From: CALCCV01 sp964388665 | GTDB taxonomy: Bacteria > Bdellovibrionota > Bdellovibrionia > Bdellovibrionales > Bdellovibrionaceae | Length of the DNA stretch: 63,674 bases | Assembly: GCA_964388665.1 (NCBI GenBank) | Contig: CAYMBJ010000015.1 | Coordinates: 1 to 63,674, forward strand | Direction of reading: 5' to 3' | Made by a program: the position numbers and the translations under genes | In this document: piece after piece, positions 16,994 to 26,002 of the stretch | How the letters are laid out: every line of letters begins with the position of its first letter | Position numbering within the stretch: the stretch's first letter is position 1 | The notes under the pieces: model-generated | What the model was told of the DNA's origin: nothing | Databases searched by the model: none | Seen by the model: only the letters and a program-made list of their open reading frames with translations

Positions 16994-17803
16994 GTGAATC
17001 AACGCCCACAGATTGAAAGCTATATCGATCCCATCCAGTTCTTGCAGGACATGCTACTGTACCGAAAGTCCAGTGAGAGTGACTTTTCAGTGCTAAAGGC
17101 TACGAGAACACTCCGTCGAGTTTCCCCCACTTTGATTTCTCTTCTTATCAAACGAAAACGGCGACTGACTTTCGACAGAGTCGATGAGATCGCCAAGCTA
17201 CTGGCGCTGCGGCCCTCAGAGAGAACCTACTTCAAGCAAGTTTTGATTCAGCCCGAGTCGCCAACTGCCACAGAAAATCATCGAGGCTCCAACCCCGCCA
17301 ATGGCCGTAAAGAGGTTTCCTCTCAACTGCTTTCTGATTGGGTTAACCCCTATGTAAAGGACTGCTTTCAAATTGAAGCCATTCAAACTGAGCCGCGCCT
17401 CCTCTACAAGTTCTTAGCTCACATCGCCTCTCCTAAAAGAATCGACCATTCTCTGAAGTTCCTTATGCGCGAAGGCCATTTGCGCAAAATGATGGATGGG
17501 AGAATTGTCCCAGAAACGCAGCTAACAATCACCAACACCCCCATTCCATCAAAAAAGGTGAAACAATTTCACAAAGGGGCCCTAAAGATCGCCAGAGAGG
17601 GCTTAGATGTCTATGGCCCTGCAGAACGATTTGCAAATACACTCTTAATGCCACTCAATCCAAAAAATCACTCGCATTTGCTAGAAATGATCAGTGATTT
17701 TTCTCATCAGCTCCAAAGCTTTGCAGAAAACACGGTCGAAGATGGCGAGCGGCTTTACCAAGTCATACTTAATGTCAGCCCCACGGGCGGAGGAAATATA
17801 TGA
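16994..17803 (+). CDS. TIGR02147 (DUF4423) family putative regulator
   Basis: 269 aa. The N-terminal helix-turn-helix-like part (LLIKRKRRLTFDRVDEIAKLLALRPSERTYFKQV, about 50-85) is followed by a C-terminal domain (LLYKFLAHIASPKRIDHSLKFLMREGHLRKM) typical of the TIGR02147 proteins abundant in Bdellovibrio and Fibrobacteres. GTG start at 16994 with AAAGGAG. It overlaps the next gene by 4 bp (ATGA). In this family the regulator often sits in an operon with a secreted protein carrying a GNGGN motif, as here; that family knowledge is from memory. Confidence 0.85.
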   Translation: MNQRPQIESYIDPIQFLQDMLLYRKSSESDFSVLKATRTLRRVSPTLISLLIKRKRRLTFDRVDEIAKLLALRPSERTYFKQVLIQPESPTATENHRGSNPANGRKEVSSQLLSDWVNPYVKDCFQIEAIQTEPRLLYKFLAHIASPKRIDHSLKFLMREGHLRKMMDGRIVPETQLTITNTPIPSKKVKQFHKGALKIAREGLDVYGPAERFANTLLMPLNPKNHSHLLEMISDFSHQLQSFAENTVEDGERLYQVILNVSPTGGGNI

Positions 17804-18987
17804 AACTCTTTATTTTATGGATGATGATTCTTGCGCCACCGGCGAGCTTTGGCTCAACCTTTGTCGGAAATGGTGGCAATGCAGGAGACATCGAGCTTCA
17901 CATAAGCCTTCGCCAGATTCGTGATGCCTTAAGTAGCCTGAAGAAGGCCGAGGACCCCAAAGAAATTTGCACCTGCATTGCTGACCTTGAGGATCATCCC
18001 ATCTGTGACACCCTTAAAGCCCTCAATAAAGAGCAGCAAAAGTATTGCAGCCAATTTATGAAGGACAACTCTGGACAAGTCCTAAAATATCTCGATTCAA
18101 TCGATCGTCAAAAAGTGCAGTGGACTGATGAAAAGTTGCAAGTCCAAGAGCTGGGCAAGTCACTGCCAGTAGATGCCATTGCAAATCACTCCAGCCAAGA
18201 GATTGTCATTCAACGAGATAAGTTTTTGGGACTCAACGTGCATGAGCGTGAATACCTATTAGCCCATGAGCTCTTTCACCTTATTGAGACCAAAGAGGGA
18301 TTTATAAATGATGAACAAAAAATTGGCCCATTCTCATCTCCTGTGGGCGGACGGCAGTTGCTCAATGCTGCCGCCGCTTCCATTGTCTTAACTAGCTACC
18401 GCGAAAATCTCTTTAATAAATATGGCAGCAAACTTTGGCGTTCGCAAAAGAGCAAGGCAAACTGGCTCAGTGTGGAGTTCGGAACAAGCGACCAATCCGA
18501 GGGAGACTCAAAGCTGTCCGTTGAAAAATTTACTATGTCAACGCTTAGCTATCGACGTGACATTTCTGACTGGGGCCTGGTGGGGAGGATGCGAACCGCG
18601 ACAGGTGACCGCTCCGTTCTCAATCATGCAAAGAGCTCTGAAACCTCTACGGCTTTCGGCCTCGGTGTGAGCCGTAGACTGCATTTGAGCTCTGACCCTC
18701 TGACCTTTTTTGGACAGTCGCATTTTATTTTTCAAGCACTCATTGAACGAATCCAGGCCCAGTACCAGATTCATGATCAGGCGATATCTCTAAGCGACAG
18801 CGCCGAGGGATGGGGCGGGAGCCTGAGCTGCAGTTATTTCATGCCTATTGTAAAGGGCTTTTGGGTTTCACTGGGGTTGGGGTATAACCAACACAACTAC
18901 GAATACTCATCATTAAAACCTGGATTTTCCTTATCTGAGGAAAAGAAACAGACAATGATCAGTTTGGGGGCGAACTATGGATTTTAG
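17800..18987 (+). CDS. Secreted HELFH (zinc-protease-like) protein with C-terminal beta-barrel
   Basis: 395 aa. Signal peptide MKLFILWMMILAPPASFG, mature start STFVGNGGNAGD. Residues about 30-150 are helical with several Cys (ICTCI, HPICD, KYCSQ). HELFH at 156-160 (in YLLAHELFHLIETKEG) fits the HExxH zinc signature. From about residue 225 to the end the sequence alternates hydrophobic and polar residues in strand lengths and finishes with LGANYGF, the C-terminal Phe expected of outer-membrane beta-barrels. An HExxH domain joined to a barrel suggests a surface-anchored or periplasm-facing peptidase. The third zinc ligand is not certain. It is coupled to the regulator upstream and the lipoprotein downstream. 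Confidence 0.75.
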   Translation: MKLFILWMMILAPPASFGSTFVGNGGNAGDIELHISLRQIRDALSSLKKAEDPKEICTCIADLEDHPICDTLKALNKEQQKYCSQFMKDNSGQVLKYLDSIDRQKVQWTDEKLQVQELGKSLPVDAIANHSSQEIVIQRDKFLGLNVHEREYLLAHELFHLIETKEGFINDEQKIGPFSSPVGGRQLLNAAAASIVLTSYRENLFNKYGSKLWRSQKSKANWLSVEFGTSDQSEGDSKLSVEKFTMSTLSYRRDISDWGLVGRMRTATGDRSVLNHAKSSETSTAFGLGVSRRLHLSSDPLTFFGQSHFIFQALIERIQAQYQIHDQAISLSDSAEGWGGSLSCSYFMPIVKGFWVSLGLGYNQHNYEYSSLKPGFSLSEEKKQTMISLGANYGF

Positions 18988-20278
18988 AGCATTTTTTATT
19001 GGCCGCGCGGGTTTTAAGAAACCCATGAGATCGCTGTGTGGAGCACTGGTTTGCACTGCACTTTTACAAGTTGCCTGCACAGAAGCTCCAAATGGAGAGC
19101 CCGATGAGGAAATCATCGGCGTACGGCTACAAAACATTTCATCTCTCAATCTTGTTAACGGCGAGGAACCTCAAAATCTAGCGCTCTTTGACGAGACCAT
19201 CCGCAAGGTGCATTGGTTTGATCTCGCAAAAATGAAGCATCTTCGTGCCTTTGGAGTTCAGTTTCCCGAGTCTCCACACTATGTCCTGCAAAAAGACAAT
19301 GGGTATGTGATAGACATCACCCAAAAGGGCTTGGCGGTGTACTCAATTCAAGGCCTTGTTAAAATGAACCCCATCCGCATGCAGGGAAAACCTCTTTCCG
19401 CAGCCTTTCGCGAAGACCTCGGCTGGCTCGTTCTTTATGATGACACCAACTCTATCGGCATTTTGAAAATAGATAACAACGGAGAGATTGAAGGCTCGTG
19501 GATCGGAGGACCCATATTGGGCGATGGATATTCTGTTGCAGCTGGCGATATCAACGCCCAAGGCACTCTGGTGCTCTCGCTGCGATCAGAAAAAAGTACC
19601 AACGGAGATCGCCTTGCACTGGTAGATCTTGAAGCGACGATTGCAAGCTCACAATGGCAGTACACTAGCATAGACGATCTGGGATTTGAGAGAATTCGCT
19701 GGCTCGCCCCGATCCCAGGAACCTCTGACCAGATTTTGGTGCGATCCGAGGGGCAGATCGCAGCCCTTGATCTGAGCTCAAAATCAGTTATCAGCTCCTT
19801 AGATACGGATGGATATCAGGTCGAAAAATACTCCAAAGCCTATGATCCTCACGTGATTCTTAGAAAGCTTGGTTCATCGAGTCGCGATGACTACAAAGCG
19901 CTTACCGATGAAATAAAAATTGTTCGCTTCGACAATAATGAAGTTGCAGGACTGAGCTTAACAAAACGGCCGCGCTATATTGTATCCTCTCATCTTGATC
20001 TCAAGCGCAATCAGTGGACCTACATTGATCGCAAAGATGCACCTTATGATCCCTTCGCCGACAAAAATGAGCAAAAACAGACCCGCACTCTTGTGCGCCA
20101 CGAATTCAAATCCTTGGGCACACAGCAATCAATTCCTATTAGTGATGGTGTTCAGGTCGAGCTTTCGCCAAAATTCTTGTTTTCGCTACATGCCTCCGAT
20201 CTGGGCTATGCCACTCGAATCAATATTGAAACAGAAGAGATGGCCGTCGATAAGGCCTTCAACTTGGGAGAGTTCTAG
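18977..20278 (+). CDS. Lipoprotein with propeller-like repeats
   Basis: 433 aa. Lipobox LLQVAC near residue 34 after a long basic leader; ATG at 18977 has a GGGGGCG site upstream, an internal ATG at 19025 is the alternative. The remainder reads as beta-propeller-like blades (GYVIDITQKGLAVYSI, GWLVLYDDTNSIGILKID, DQILVRSEGQIAALDL, and so on), with no recognised enzyme motif. It overlaps the HELFH/barrel gene by 11 bp and so belongs to the same transcript. A role as outer-membrane partner of the barrel protein is inferred. Confidence 0.75.
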   Translation: MDFRAFFIGRAGFKKPMRSLCGALVCTALLQVACTEAPNGEPDEEIIGVRLQNISSLNLVNGEEPQNLALFDETIRKVHWFDLAKMKHLRAFGVQFPESPHYVLQKDNGYVIDITQKGLAVYSIQGLVKMNPIRMQGKPLSAAFREDLGWLVLYDDTNSIGILKIDNNGEIEGSWIGGPILGDGYSVAAGDINAQGTLVLSLRSEKSTNGDRLALVDLEATIASSQWQYTSIDDLGFERIRWLAPIPGTSDQILVRSEGQIAALDLSSKSVISSLDTDGYQVEKYSKAYDPHVILRKLGSSSRDDYKALTDEIKIVRFDNNEVAGLSLTKRPRYIVSSHLDLKRNQWTYIDRKDAPYDPFADKNEQKQTRTLVRHEFKSLGTQQSIPISDGVQVELSPKFLFSLHASDLGYATRINIETEEMAVDKAFNLGEF

Positions 20279-20444
20279 AATTTGTTGAAGTGACGAGCTT
20301 TGAGTTTGCGCGTTGCTCTGCTGATAGCTCAACAGAGGTACGAGTCTTGCTTGTCTTGATACATAGGACGCCAGAAGACTCGCAATGCGGTCTGCATTGG
20401 GGGGGCATTTTTGAGACAGGTTCTATTGCTGAGGAGGCCACAAC

Positions 20445-20825
20445 GTGCTAAGAACAAAGAGAAAATCAACAAATACAAAATCCAAAAAACCGGCTGCTTC
20501 CAGATCAAAGACCAAGACAGTCAAAAGAAAAAAAATCTCGTCGACTCGGGAAAAATTGGACGCGGCAACGCCTTTGTCCACTAAACCTGTCAAAAAGTCA
20601 GCAACCAAGCGCAAGACAGAGGTTAAGCGCACACCGAATATTGATCCCTCCTCTCGCAAAAGAGTGGCTAGCGGAAGAGCTCCCGGGCACAGAAAGATTC
20701 GTCTGGAGAAAAATTTTGACAACCCAACGGGGTCCAAAGTTAAGATTCAAGGCTCTGCACTAGACAATATGTCTGCCGAGGAGCGCGTGAAACGCTCGGT
20801 GGGAGTGAAAATCAATAGCAAATAG
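20445..20825 (+). CDS. Lysine/arginine-rich, histone-like small protein
   Basis: 126 aa, with roughly a third Lys+Arg in the first 75 residues (KRKSTNTKSKKPAASRSK pattern), resembling histone H1 C-tails. The C-terminus is less basic (SAEERVKRSVGVKINSK). GTG start at 20445 with GAGGAGG. It probably binds DNA or RNA. It lies about 165 bp after the lipoprotein; that gap contains a small CAATGC/GCATTG hairpin at about 20383-20399. Confidence 0.7.
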   Translation: MLRTKRKSTNTKSKKPAASRSKTKTVKRKKISSTREKLDAATPLSTKPVKKSATKRKTEVKRTPNIDPSSRKRVASGRAPGHRKIRLEKNFDNPTGSKVKIQGSALDNMSAEERVKRSVGVKINSK

Positions 20826-20847
20826 GCAGTAGATACTGATACAAATT

Positions 20848-21744
20848 ATGGCCGAATTTGATGAGACCGAAGCCCGTACAATTGAATCGCACTATCTCTG
20901 TTATCTAGAAAAGGTTCATGAAATTCCGTTGCCGTTTGCAGATCAAGACTTTGCTGCAGTCGTCATGACCTCGGGTTTTCAGAAATTTATAAGCTCTGAT
21001 CCCGCTATCAAAACAGACGGCGAGATAAATATCTCTGAGCAAATTCAAAAGCAACCTCACTGCCAATTTGCAACTCTGGTGCTGTCTGATTCCGTGTGGC
21101 TGGAATTCGCTTACCAAATTCTGCGCATTGAAGGCAAGAAGGTGCTTCTAGCCCAACTTGTAATGCCGGTGATTTGGGATCTCAGTGCCGCTGTACTGAT
21201 TCATCAAATCCAATTGCTATCACCAAGTGCTTTGTTGATGATGGGACAGGGTAAAGACTCCATCATCCTTGAAGCAGGCGCACTGATCAAGGCAGCGTCA
21301 ATGTGTGGATTTAACTCCGAAGGAATGTCCATTCCGACCAATGCGCCGATTTCAGATTTAAATATTGTCACGGCTGAAACCAAAATGCAGCCACAGGAGT
21401 TGGGCTTGCCACTAAAGCTCCGCCACCTCTCCGCAAAAACAATCTCACTTGCCAATGAGCTCAACTACCCCATTCAGGTCCCCACTGCGGCCCGTCCAGA
21501 GAATACCTACATTTGTAATCAGGTCAGCGCCGCCATTGCAATGGCCGATCAATTTGCCAAAACAAACTCCGAAAATTCGTTATCTTTTGCCAATGGAAAA
21601 ATTTGCGTTAAAGTCGATGCGCAGACTTGGTCATTAAAAAACTATGGCTTTCTGCACCTGCCCAAACTCAATTATACCGACTTCAAAAATCAATCAAAGT
21701 GGTTTCAGCTGTACAATTCCCTCGTCGTTGATATCGGAAAATGA
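20848..21744 (+). CDS. Peptidase C15 (pyroglutamyl peptidase I)-like protein
   Basis: 298 aa, longer than the usual 215. The order of motifs matches pyrrolidone carboxyl peptidase: an N-terminal VVMTSGFQKF (family: TGFxPFG), GQGKDSIILEAGA (family G-R-x-x-x-x-x-E-R, catalytic Glu), ENTYICNQVSAA (family GTYVCNxxxY, nucleophile Cys) and GFLHLPKLNY (family GFIHVP, catalytic His). All three catalytic residues are therefore present. Family members remove N-terminal pyroglutamate from peptides in the cytoplasm. No signal peptide. It follows the lysine-rich gene by 22 bp. Confidence 0.7.
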   Translation: MAEFDETEARTIESHYLCYLEKVHEIPLPFADQDFAAVVMTSGFQKFISSDPAIKTDGEINISEQIQKQPHCQFATLVLSDSVWLEFAYQILRIEGKKVLLAQLVMPVIWDLSAAVLIHQIQLLSPSALLMMGQGKDSIILEAGALIKAASMCGFNSEGMSIPTNAPISDLNIVTAETKMQPQELGLPLKLRHLSAKTISLANELNYPIQVPTAARPENTYICNQVSAAIAMADQFAKTNSENSLSFANGKICVKVDAQTWSLKNYGFLHLPKLNYTDFKNQSKWFQLYNSLVVDIGK

Positions 21745-21748
21745 GGGA

Positions 21749-21787
21749 GTGTTTGCAATTTGACTTTATGATTAAAATTGCAAACAT
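21749..21787 (+). repeat. Dispersed palindrome, copy 2
   Basis: TGTTTGCAATTT (21750-21761) pairs with AAATTGCAAACA (21775-21786) across a 13-nt loop nearly identical to that of the copy at 16205-16247 (inverted). It begins 5 bases after the stop of the C15-like gene. Confidence 0.75.
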
Positions 21788-21814
21788 GCCATAGCAATAA
21801 TTTTCAGCCAGTGG

Positions 21815-22252
21815 TCACTCGTCGAGTTCAATGACCTGCACTCCCGCCTGATCCAGATTTTCTGTTCGTCCCACAAACCCAATCGCACCCTCGGTATTTG
21901 CTACATAGTCTATCATCTCCTTTGACGAAGAAAACTTTCGCGGCGGCAGGGCCTTACCTGCAAAGAGCTTGCGTCGCCATAGCTGCAGGTAACCTTGGAC
22001 ATTCATAGAGGTCACATAAGTTAAGAAATCTTTAGTCAAAGGATCCTCATCCTCCAACCGCGCCATTCGGATTCGCTCGCCGCTGCCCCAAAACGAGCGA
22101 TTTCCCAAATAGATCTCGCGCACTTGACTGATCTCCAATTTGGTTTCGCCGGGACTCTTGTTTGCAATCACAGCAAAGGAGGCTGCTGAACTTTGAGAGG
22201 TCAAAATAAAAGTAAGTCCTACGCCCAAAACAAACTTATAAGGGATTTGCAT
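21815..22252 (-). CDS. Small periplasmic PBP-like (PstS-type) protein
   Basis: 145 aa. Signal peptide ending SQSSAA before SFAVIANKS. ATG at 22252 is preceded by GAGGAG. The mature protein resembles a single lobe of phosphate ABC substrate-binding proteins: EISQVREIYLGNRSFWGSGERIRMARLEDEDPLTKDFL and GAIGFVGR. Such minimal PBP-like proteins usually stand without transporter genes, as here. The ligand is unknown. Transcribed opposite to the porin. Confidence 0.75.
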   Translation of the reverse strand: MQIPYKFVLGVGLTFILTSQSSAASFAVIANKSPGETKLEISQVREIYLGNRSFWGSGERIRMARLEDEDPLTKDFLTYVTSMNVQGYLQLWRRKLFAGKALPPRKFSSSKEMIDYVANTEGAIGFVGRTENLDQAGVQVIELDE

Positions 22253-22400
22253 CAATGTCTCCTCAAAAAACTCAATTTCTTCTGCTCATGAGAGGCCCGG
22301 CCATTCCATCTAAACTTAGGAACTCTGTCAAAGCATTATGCCACTGTGAGAAGGAACAACAACTATTGACGTGCCAGTTGAAACTCTTCACTATAAAGTC

Positions 22401-23582
22401 ATGAAAAAATACTCGCTTATTTTTGGTATGGTTTTTCTTTGCTCCTACGCAAAATCTGACGACAGCAATCTCAAATGGAATGGATTTTTCACCCTAGGGG
22501 GTGCAAAAACAAATCAGAAGTTGTCATTTGACGATGGGGTGGGTCCCCAATTCAATTATTCCTCGCTGAGCAAATTTGGAATCACGGGAACTTCCGAAAT
22601 TGAAAATGACCTGGAAGCCATGTTTCAGATTGTGGCCAGGGGCGACAGGAGTCCTAATTTTAATTCCGCAGTGGATTTTGCTTTGATAAATTGGCGATTG
22701 GGAAATAGCTCAAAGTTTTCTATAGGCAGACAGAGAATTGGTACATGGCTTATTTCCGACTACATCAATGTAGGTAGCCTTTATCCTTGGGTCAGACCGC
22801 CTCTGGAAGTTTACTCTCTCAATCCATTGACCTCAGCAAATGGATTGAGTTGGACTGGAAACTGGCTAGTGGGCGCCGGAGAAATCCTTTTTGAAACCGA
22901 TGTCATTGGTGGCAGCACAGAGTTCAACCTAAGTCCTACGACTCGGGTAAAGACGAACAAGGATCTTGAAGGCTGGGGTGCGAGCCTTGCTTATAACCAG
23001 GGAGCCTTTTCGGCTAGAGTTGGCGCAATACGAGCAAGAGTGAGTGTTACTTATGATCAACAGATCGCTTTGTCTAATGTAGGAATTCCAGCTCCGGGAT
23101 TGAATGTCGTGGCACCGGTGAATTTGGATTTTGGTTATATTGACTTTCAAAGCATTGGCGCCCGCTATGATGATGGTGACTACGCCGCATATTTTGAATA
23201 CGCCAATCAATCAGCTGAGCGAATAGTCAAACGTCGTGCGGGAACCTACCTGACTCTTGGAAAGTATTTGTTTAGCGAAAAATTGGGAGTGTTTCTGACC
23301 CAGTCTTATCTTCTCGCTGGCGACTTCGACAATGATTACAGTATAGATTTGAGCCCGGGCGTGCCACTTTTTCCCATTGACTCTCGACAGAGCACCCAAT
23401 CGATAACCTTTGTGTATAAAATGCGTAAGTCATTGGACGTCAAACTTGAGTTTTCTGAAACCAGCTTTCCGGACGAAGCCTTTGCAATGGGAAATCCCAC
23501 CGGAACGATACAGACACCAAATGATCCCAACGGTTTTAATAAGGTTCAAACGGTTGCGTTTGCTTTTGATTCAAGTTTCTAA
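22401..23582 (+). CDS. Outer-membrane porin-like protein
   Basis: 393 aa from ATG at 22401 (MKKYSLIFGMVFLCSYAKS signal peptide); a GTG at 22371 would add ten residues. The mature protein has repeated amphipathic strands (NGFFTLGGAKTNQKLS, SKFGITGTSEIENDLEAMFQIVARG, SKFSIGRQRIGTW) and ends with FAFDSSF (terminal Phe), the pattern of a 16-strand general porin. It would allow passive solute entry. It is divergent from the small PBP-like gene, with about 150 bp of shared upstream region. Confidence 0.8.
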   Translation: MKKYSLIFGMVFLCSYAKSDDSNLKWNGFFTLGGAKTNQKLSFDDGVGPQFNYSSLSKFGITGTSEIENDLEAMFQIVARGDRSPNFNSAVDFALINWRLGNSSKFSIGRQRIGTWLISDYINVGSLYPWVRPPLEVYSLNPLTSANGLSWTGNWLVGAGEILFETDVIGGSTEFNLSPTTRVKTNKDLEGWGASLAYNQGAFSARVGAIRARVSVTYDQQIALSNVGIPAPGLNVVAPVNLDFGYIDFQSIGARYDDGDYAAYFEYANQSAERIVKRRAGTYLTLGKYLFSEKLGVFLTQSYLLAGDFDNDYSIDLSPGVPLFPIDSRQSTQSITFVYKMRKSLDVKLEFSETSFPDEAFAMGNPTGTIQTPNDPNGFNKVQTVAFAFDSSF

Positions 23583-23690
23583 AAACGTCTCAATTTGATT
23601 CGCATCATCAGAGAGCTTAAGTCAATTTCCCTAATATAATAATTTTCTTTGGTCCGATTGGCTGTTGAATTCATTCACAATACCGAAAAG

Positions 23691-25133
23691 ATGGTAGTGA
23701 AGAAGATTGATGCCAAAAACCAGTTTCCGGTAAAGCTAACGCTCTTTGCATTGATAATGACCCTATCTCTTTTTGGATTGGTTTTTTATCAAATCTGGAA
23801 CTCGAAGCAAGAAATGAGTAAGATTTATCGTGAGCAGTTTCCCAGTCTGCTGGACATCGCAAGTCTCTTGAGAATTGGAGACTCTCTCAACAAAGACCTT
23901 GAAATTGACATTCTCAAGAAGAACTCCAGCCAGATTGGCGATCGTGAACAAGCATTAAATGTACTCGTTGACTCCATCGCACAACTAAATATTCTGCCCT
24001 CCCAGAGCGGCAAATTTAAGGTTGACGCAGAGAACATTGTTCTACAAGTTCAAGAGGAGTTTCGCCAGCTGCAAATAGAAATTCAAAACAAAAATTGGGT
24101 GAAGGCGCAGAGCCGGTATCAAGGCTCGTGGGACGAGGCGACCGCGAATTTGCACCAAAAGCTAAGCTCTTACGCTGAAGAACTCGCACTAGAGAATGAA
24201 CAGCGCCTTGCAGAAACTTCGTTGCAGATGAAGCTAGGTATTGCACTCGTTAGCTTTGTCTTTCTGTTGCTACTTTCGATCTGGGCCCTGACATACGTAC
24301 TTTTTAGGCGAAACCTTTTGCAAAGGCAGGAGGCTGAGCATGCACTTGAGGAGCAAAGACTCATTTCAAACCACACCTCAAAATTGGCATCAATGGGCGA
24401 AATTGCCGGAGGAATCGCCCATGAAATTAACAATCCCTTGTTTATCATTTTAGGGACCTGCTATAACCTCAGATCACTGCTAAAAGCCAATCCCCAGTTG
24501 GATAGTGAAAGCATTGTCCCTTTCGTTAAAAAGATAAATGAAACAGCTGACCGAATTGCAAAAATTGTTGCCGCACTCAGATCCCTTTCACGTGAAGGCT
24601 CTCGGGATCCTTTCGTCAATGTCGCCGCTGACAGAGTCATTGATAATATTTTAGCCTTAAGTAAAGAGCGCTTTAAGGAAAAAGACATCAAGTTGACTGT
24701 CGAATCCGAACTCACAGAGGGCCTCTTCTGTCGACAGGCGCAGATCGAACAAATACTTTTGAATCTCGTTAACAATGCCTTTGATGCCGTGGAGAATCAC
24801 CCGCAAGCCTGGGTACGACTCGAGCTGAAGAGATCGGCAGACTGGATTGAGTTTCGGGTGCTTGATTCAGGCAATGGCATAGACAAAGAAATCGCCACCA
24901 AAATCATGAATCCGTTTTTTACCACCAAGGATGTGGGTCGCGGTACCGGCCTGGGGCTGAGCATTTCGTTGCGTCTTGCCCGAGATCACGGAGGAGACCT
25001 CCGCTACGATGCCACCTCAAAAAATACCTGCTTTGTTTTGACCTTGCCTGCAAAGAAAGGGGACTCTTCGACTGAAAACGACTCAGTCGAAAATACCTCA
25101 TCACCTGCAGCTTCGGTTGCCAAAGCCGCATAG
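23691..25133 (+). CDS. Membrane sensor histidine kinase
   Basis: 480 aa from ATG 23691 (an in-frame TTG at 23649 would add 14 residues). Membrane segment at about 15-34, a periplasmic helical bundle of about 145 residues, a second membrane segment near 180-205, then HisKA with the phospho-acceptor in GIAHEINNPLFIILG and an HATPase domain with NLVNNAFDAV, DSGNGI and GTGLGLS boxes. There is a short Ser/Ala-rich tail. No partner regulator is adjacent. It may sense envelope stress or porin-related cues, a guess from its neighbour only. Confidence 0.88.
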   Translation: MVVKKIDAKNQFPVKLTLFALIMTLSLFGLVFYQIWNSKQEMSKIYREQFPSLLDIASLLRIGDSLNKDLEIDILKKNSSQIGDREQALNVLVDSIAQLNILPSQSGKFKVDAENIVLQVQEEFRQLQIEIQNKNWVKAQSRYQGSWDEATANLHQKLSSYAEELALENEQRLAETSLQMKLGIALVSFVFLLLLSIWALTYVLFRRNLLQRQEAEHALEEQRLISNHTSKLASMGEIAGGIAHEINNPLFIILGTCYNLRSLLKANPQLDSESIVPFVKKINETADRIAKIVAALRSLSREGSRDPFVNVAADRVIDNILALSKERFKEKDIKLTVESELTEGLFCRQAQIEQILLNLVNNAFDAVENHPQAWVRLELKRSADWIEFRVLDSGNGIDKEIATKIMNPFFTTKDVGRGTGLGLSISLRLARDHGGDLRYDATSKNTCFVLTLPAKKGDSSTENDSVENTSSPAASVAKAA

Positions 25134-25155
25134 ATGAACCACCTCTTCAAGAGGC

Positions 25156-25186
25156 GCCTGTATCTGAGTTTTTCAGGAGCCTGCTA
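25156..25186. repeat. Dispersed 31-bp repeat, copy A
   Basis: The core CAGGAGCCTG and flanks match the copy at 45177-45207 (opposite strand) at 28 of 31 positions. An 18-bp partial copy lies at 26003-26020 in the same orientation. It overlaps the stop codon of the DUF1028-like gene. Confidence 0.75.
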
Positions 25187-25867
25187 ATTGTGACAAAGAG
25201 CAGAGTTGATCTTTAACTGGGCTAAGATATCTTCTACTAATTCACGCTCATGCCTGTCTTTAGATTTTGCAACGTCAACATTTCCGCTTTTAAGATTTAA
25301 GACCATAGTGTATGCGGTTTTAAATTCTTTCTTTTCGCCACCGCTAGCCAGAATCCCATAAAGGATATCTGACAAGATACATGCACTATTATCAGACCTT
25401 GAATTTAAGAATTCCCTTCTTGCCGACTTCAAAACCTCTTCACCGGCCAGACCGCCGCCAACGGCTACAAAATTGCTATCTTCTATAGCTCCGCAAAATT
25501 CGTTTCTTTCGTGGCAGCCACGATCACCGATGGTATAAAATAGGCTCCCGTCCCTTGTCGCCAGCACAAAGCGCCTTCGTGAAACTTGAAAATAGTCTTT
25601 AATTTGATTCAAAAGCTCTTCAGCAGATCCCTTATACCCTGAGATGATATTCGAGTCGGTTCTCAACATCGCATAGCCGCCAACGCCCAAGATAAATCGA
25701 TCATTTTGGATGTATCCGAGTTCACGCCCAGTTCCCCAAATAGGCCCACTGGATAGTCCGGACACCACCGCTTCATCTGTTTGCCGGTTTACAAACCCGA
25801 ACCAGATGGTTGCGAAACTTGAAAGAGGAAAAACAACTGCGAAAAATATTATAGAGATGAAATTCAT
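25184..25867 (-). CDS. Secreted DUF1028-like protein
   Basis: 227 aa. Signal peptide MNFISIIFFAVVFPLSSFA, with Thr as the likely first mature residue (TIWFGFVNRQTDEAVV). This aligns with the TFSIVARDPxTG start of DUF1028 proteins, an Ntn-hydrolase-like fold. A second block, NFVAVGGGLAGEEVLKSA, fits the family's YAVQGNxLAGxEVL, and GGEKKEFKTAYTMVL fits GGDxRGxQSAALLV. Enzymatic activity of the family is not established. The gene is framed by direct copies of a dispersed repeat (25156-25186 and 26003-26020) and looks AT-richer than its neighbours. Confidence 0.65.
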   Translation of the reverse strand: MNFISIIFFAVVFPLSSFATIWFGFVNRQTDEAVVSGLSSGPIWGTGRELGYIQNDRFILGVGGYAMLRTDSNIISGYKGSAEELLNQIKDYFQVSRRRFVLATRDGSLFYTIGDRGCHERNEFCGAIEDSNFVAVGGGLAGEEVLKSARREFLNSRSDNSACILSDILYGILASGGEKKEFKTAYTMVLNLKSGNVDVAKSKDRHERELVEDILAQLKINSALCHN

Positions 25868-26002
25868 GTCCGATTATTGTTTTATGGGCAAATTAAAGCA
25901 ATAGTTTGGCTGTCGTTTTGTAGTATAGAAAGGTTTGATTTAGAGTTCGACAGCAGATAAAAATTACACTTCTTGATTAACCTATAAGCGAACAGATTTT
26001 CC

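Noticed and set aside
22371..22400. Longer porin start at GTG 22371
   Set aside because: It would put ten polar residues before a complete signal peptide starting at ATG 22401.
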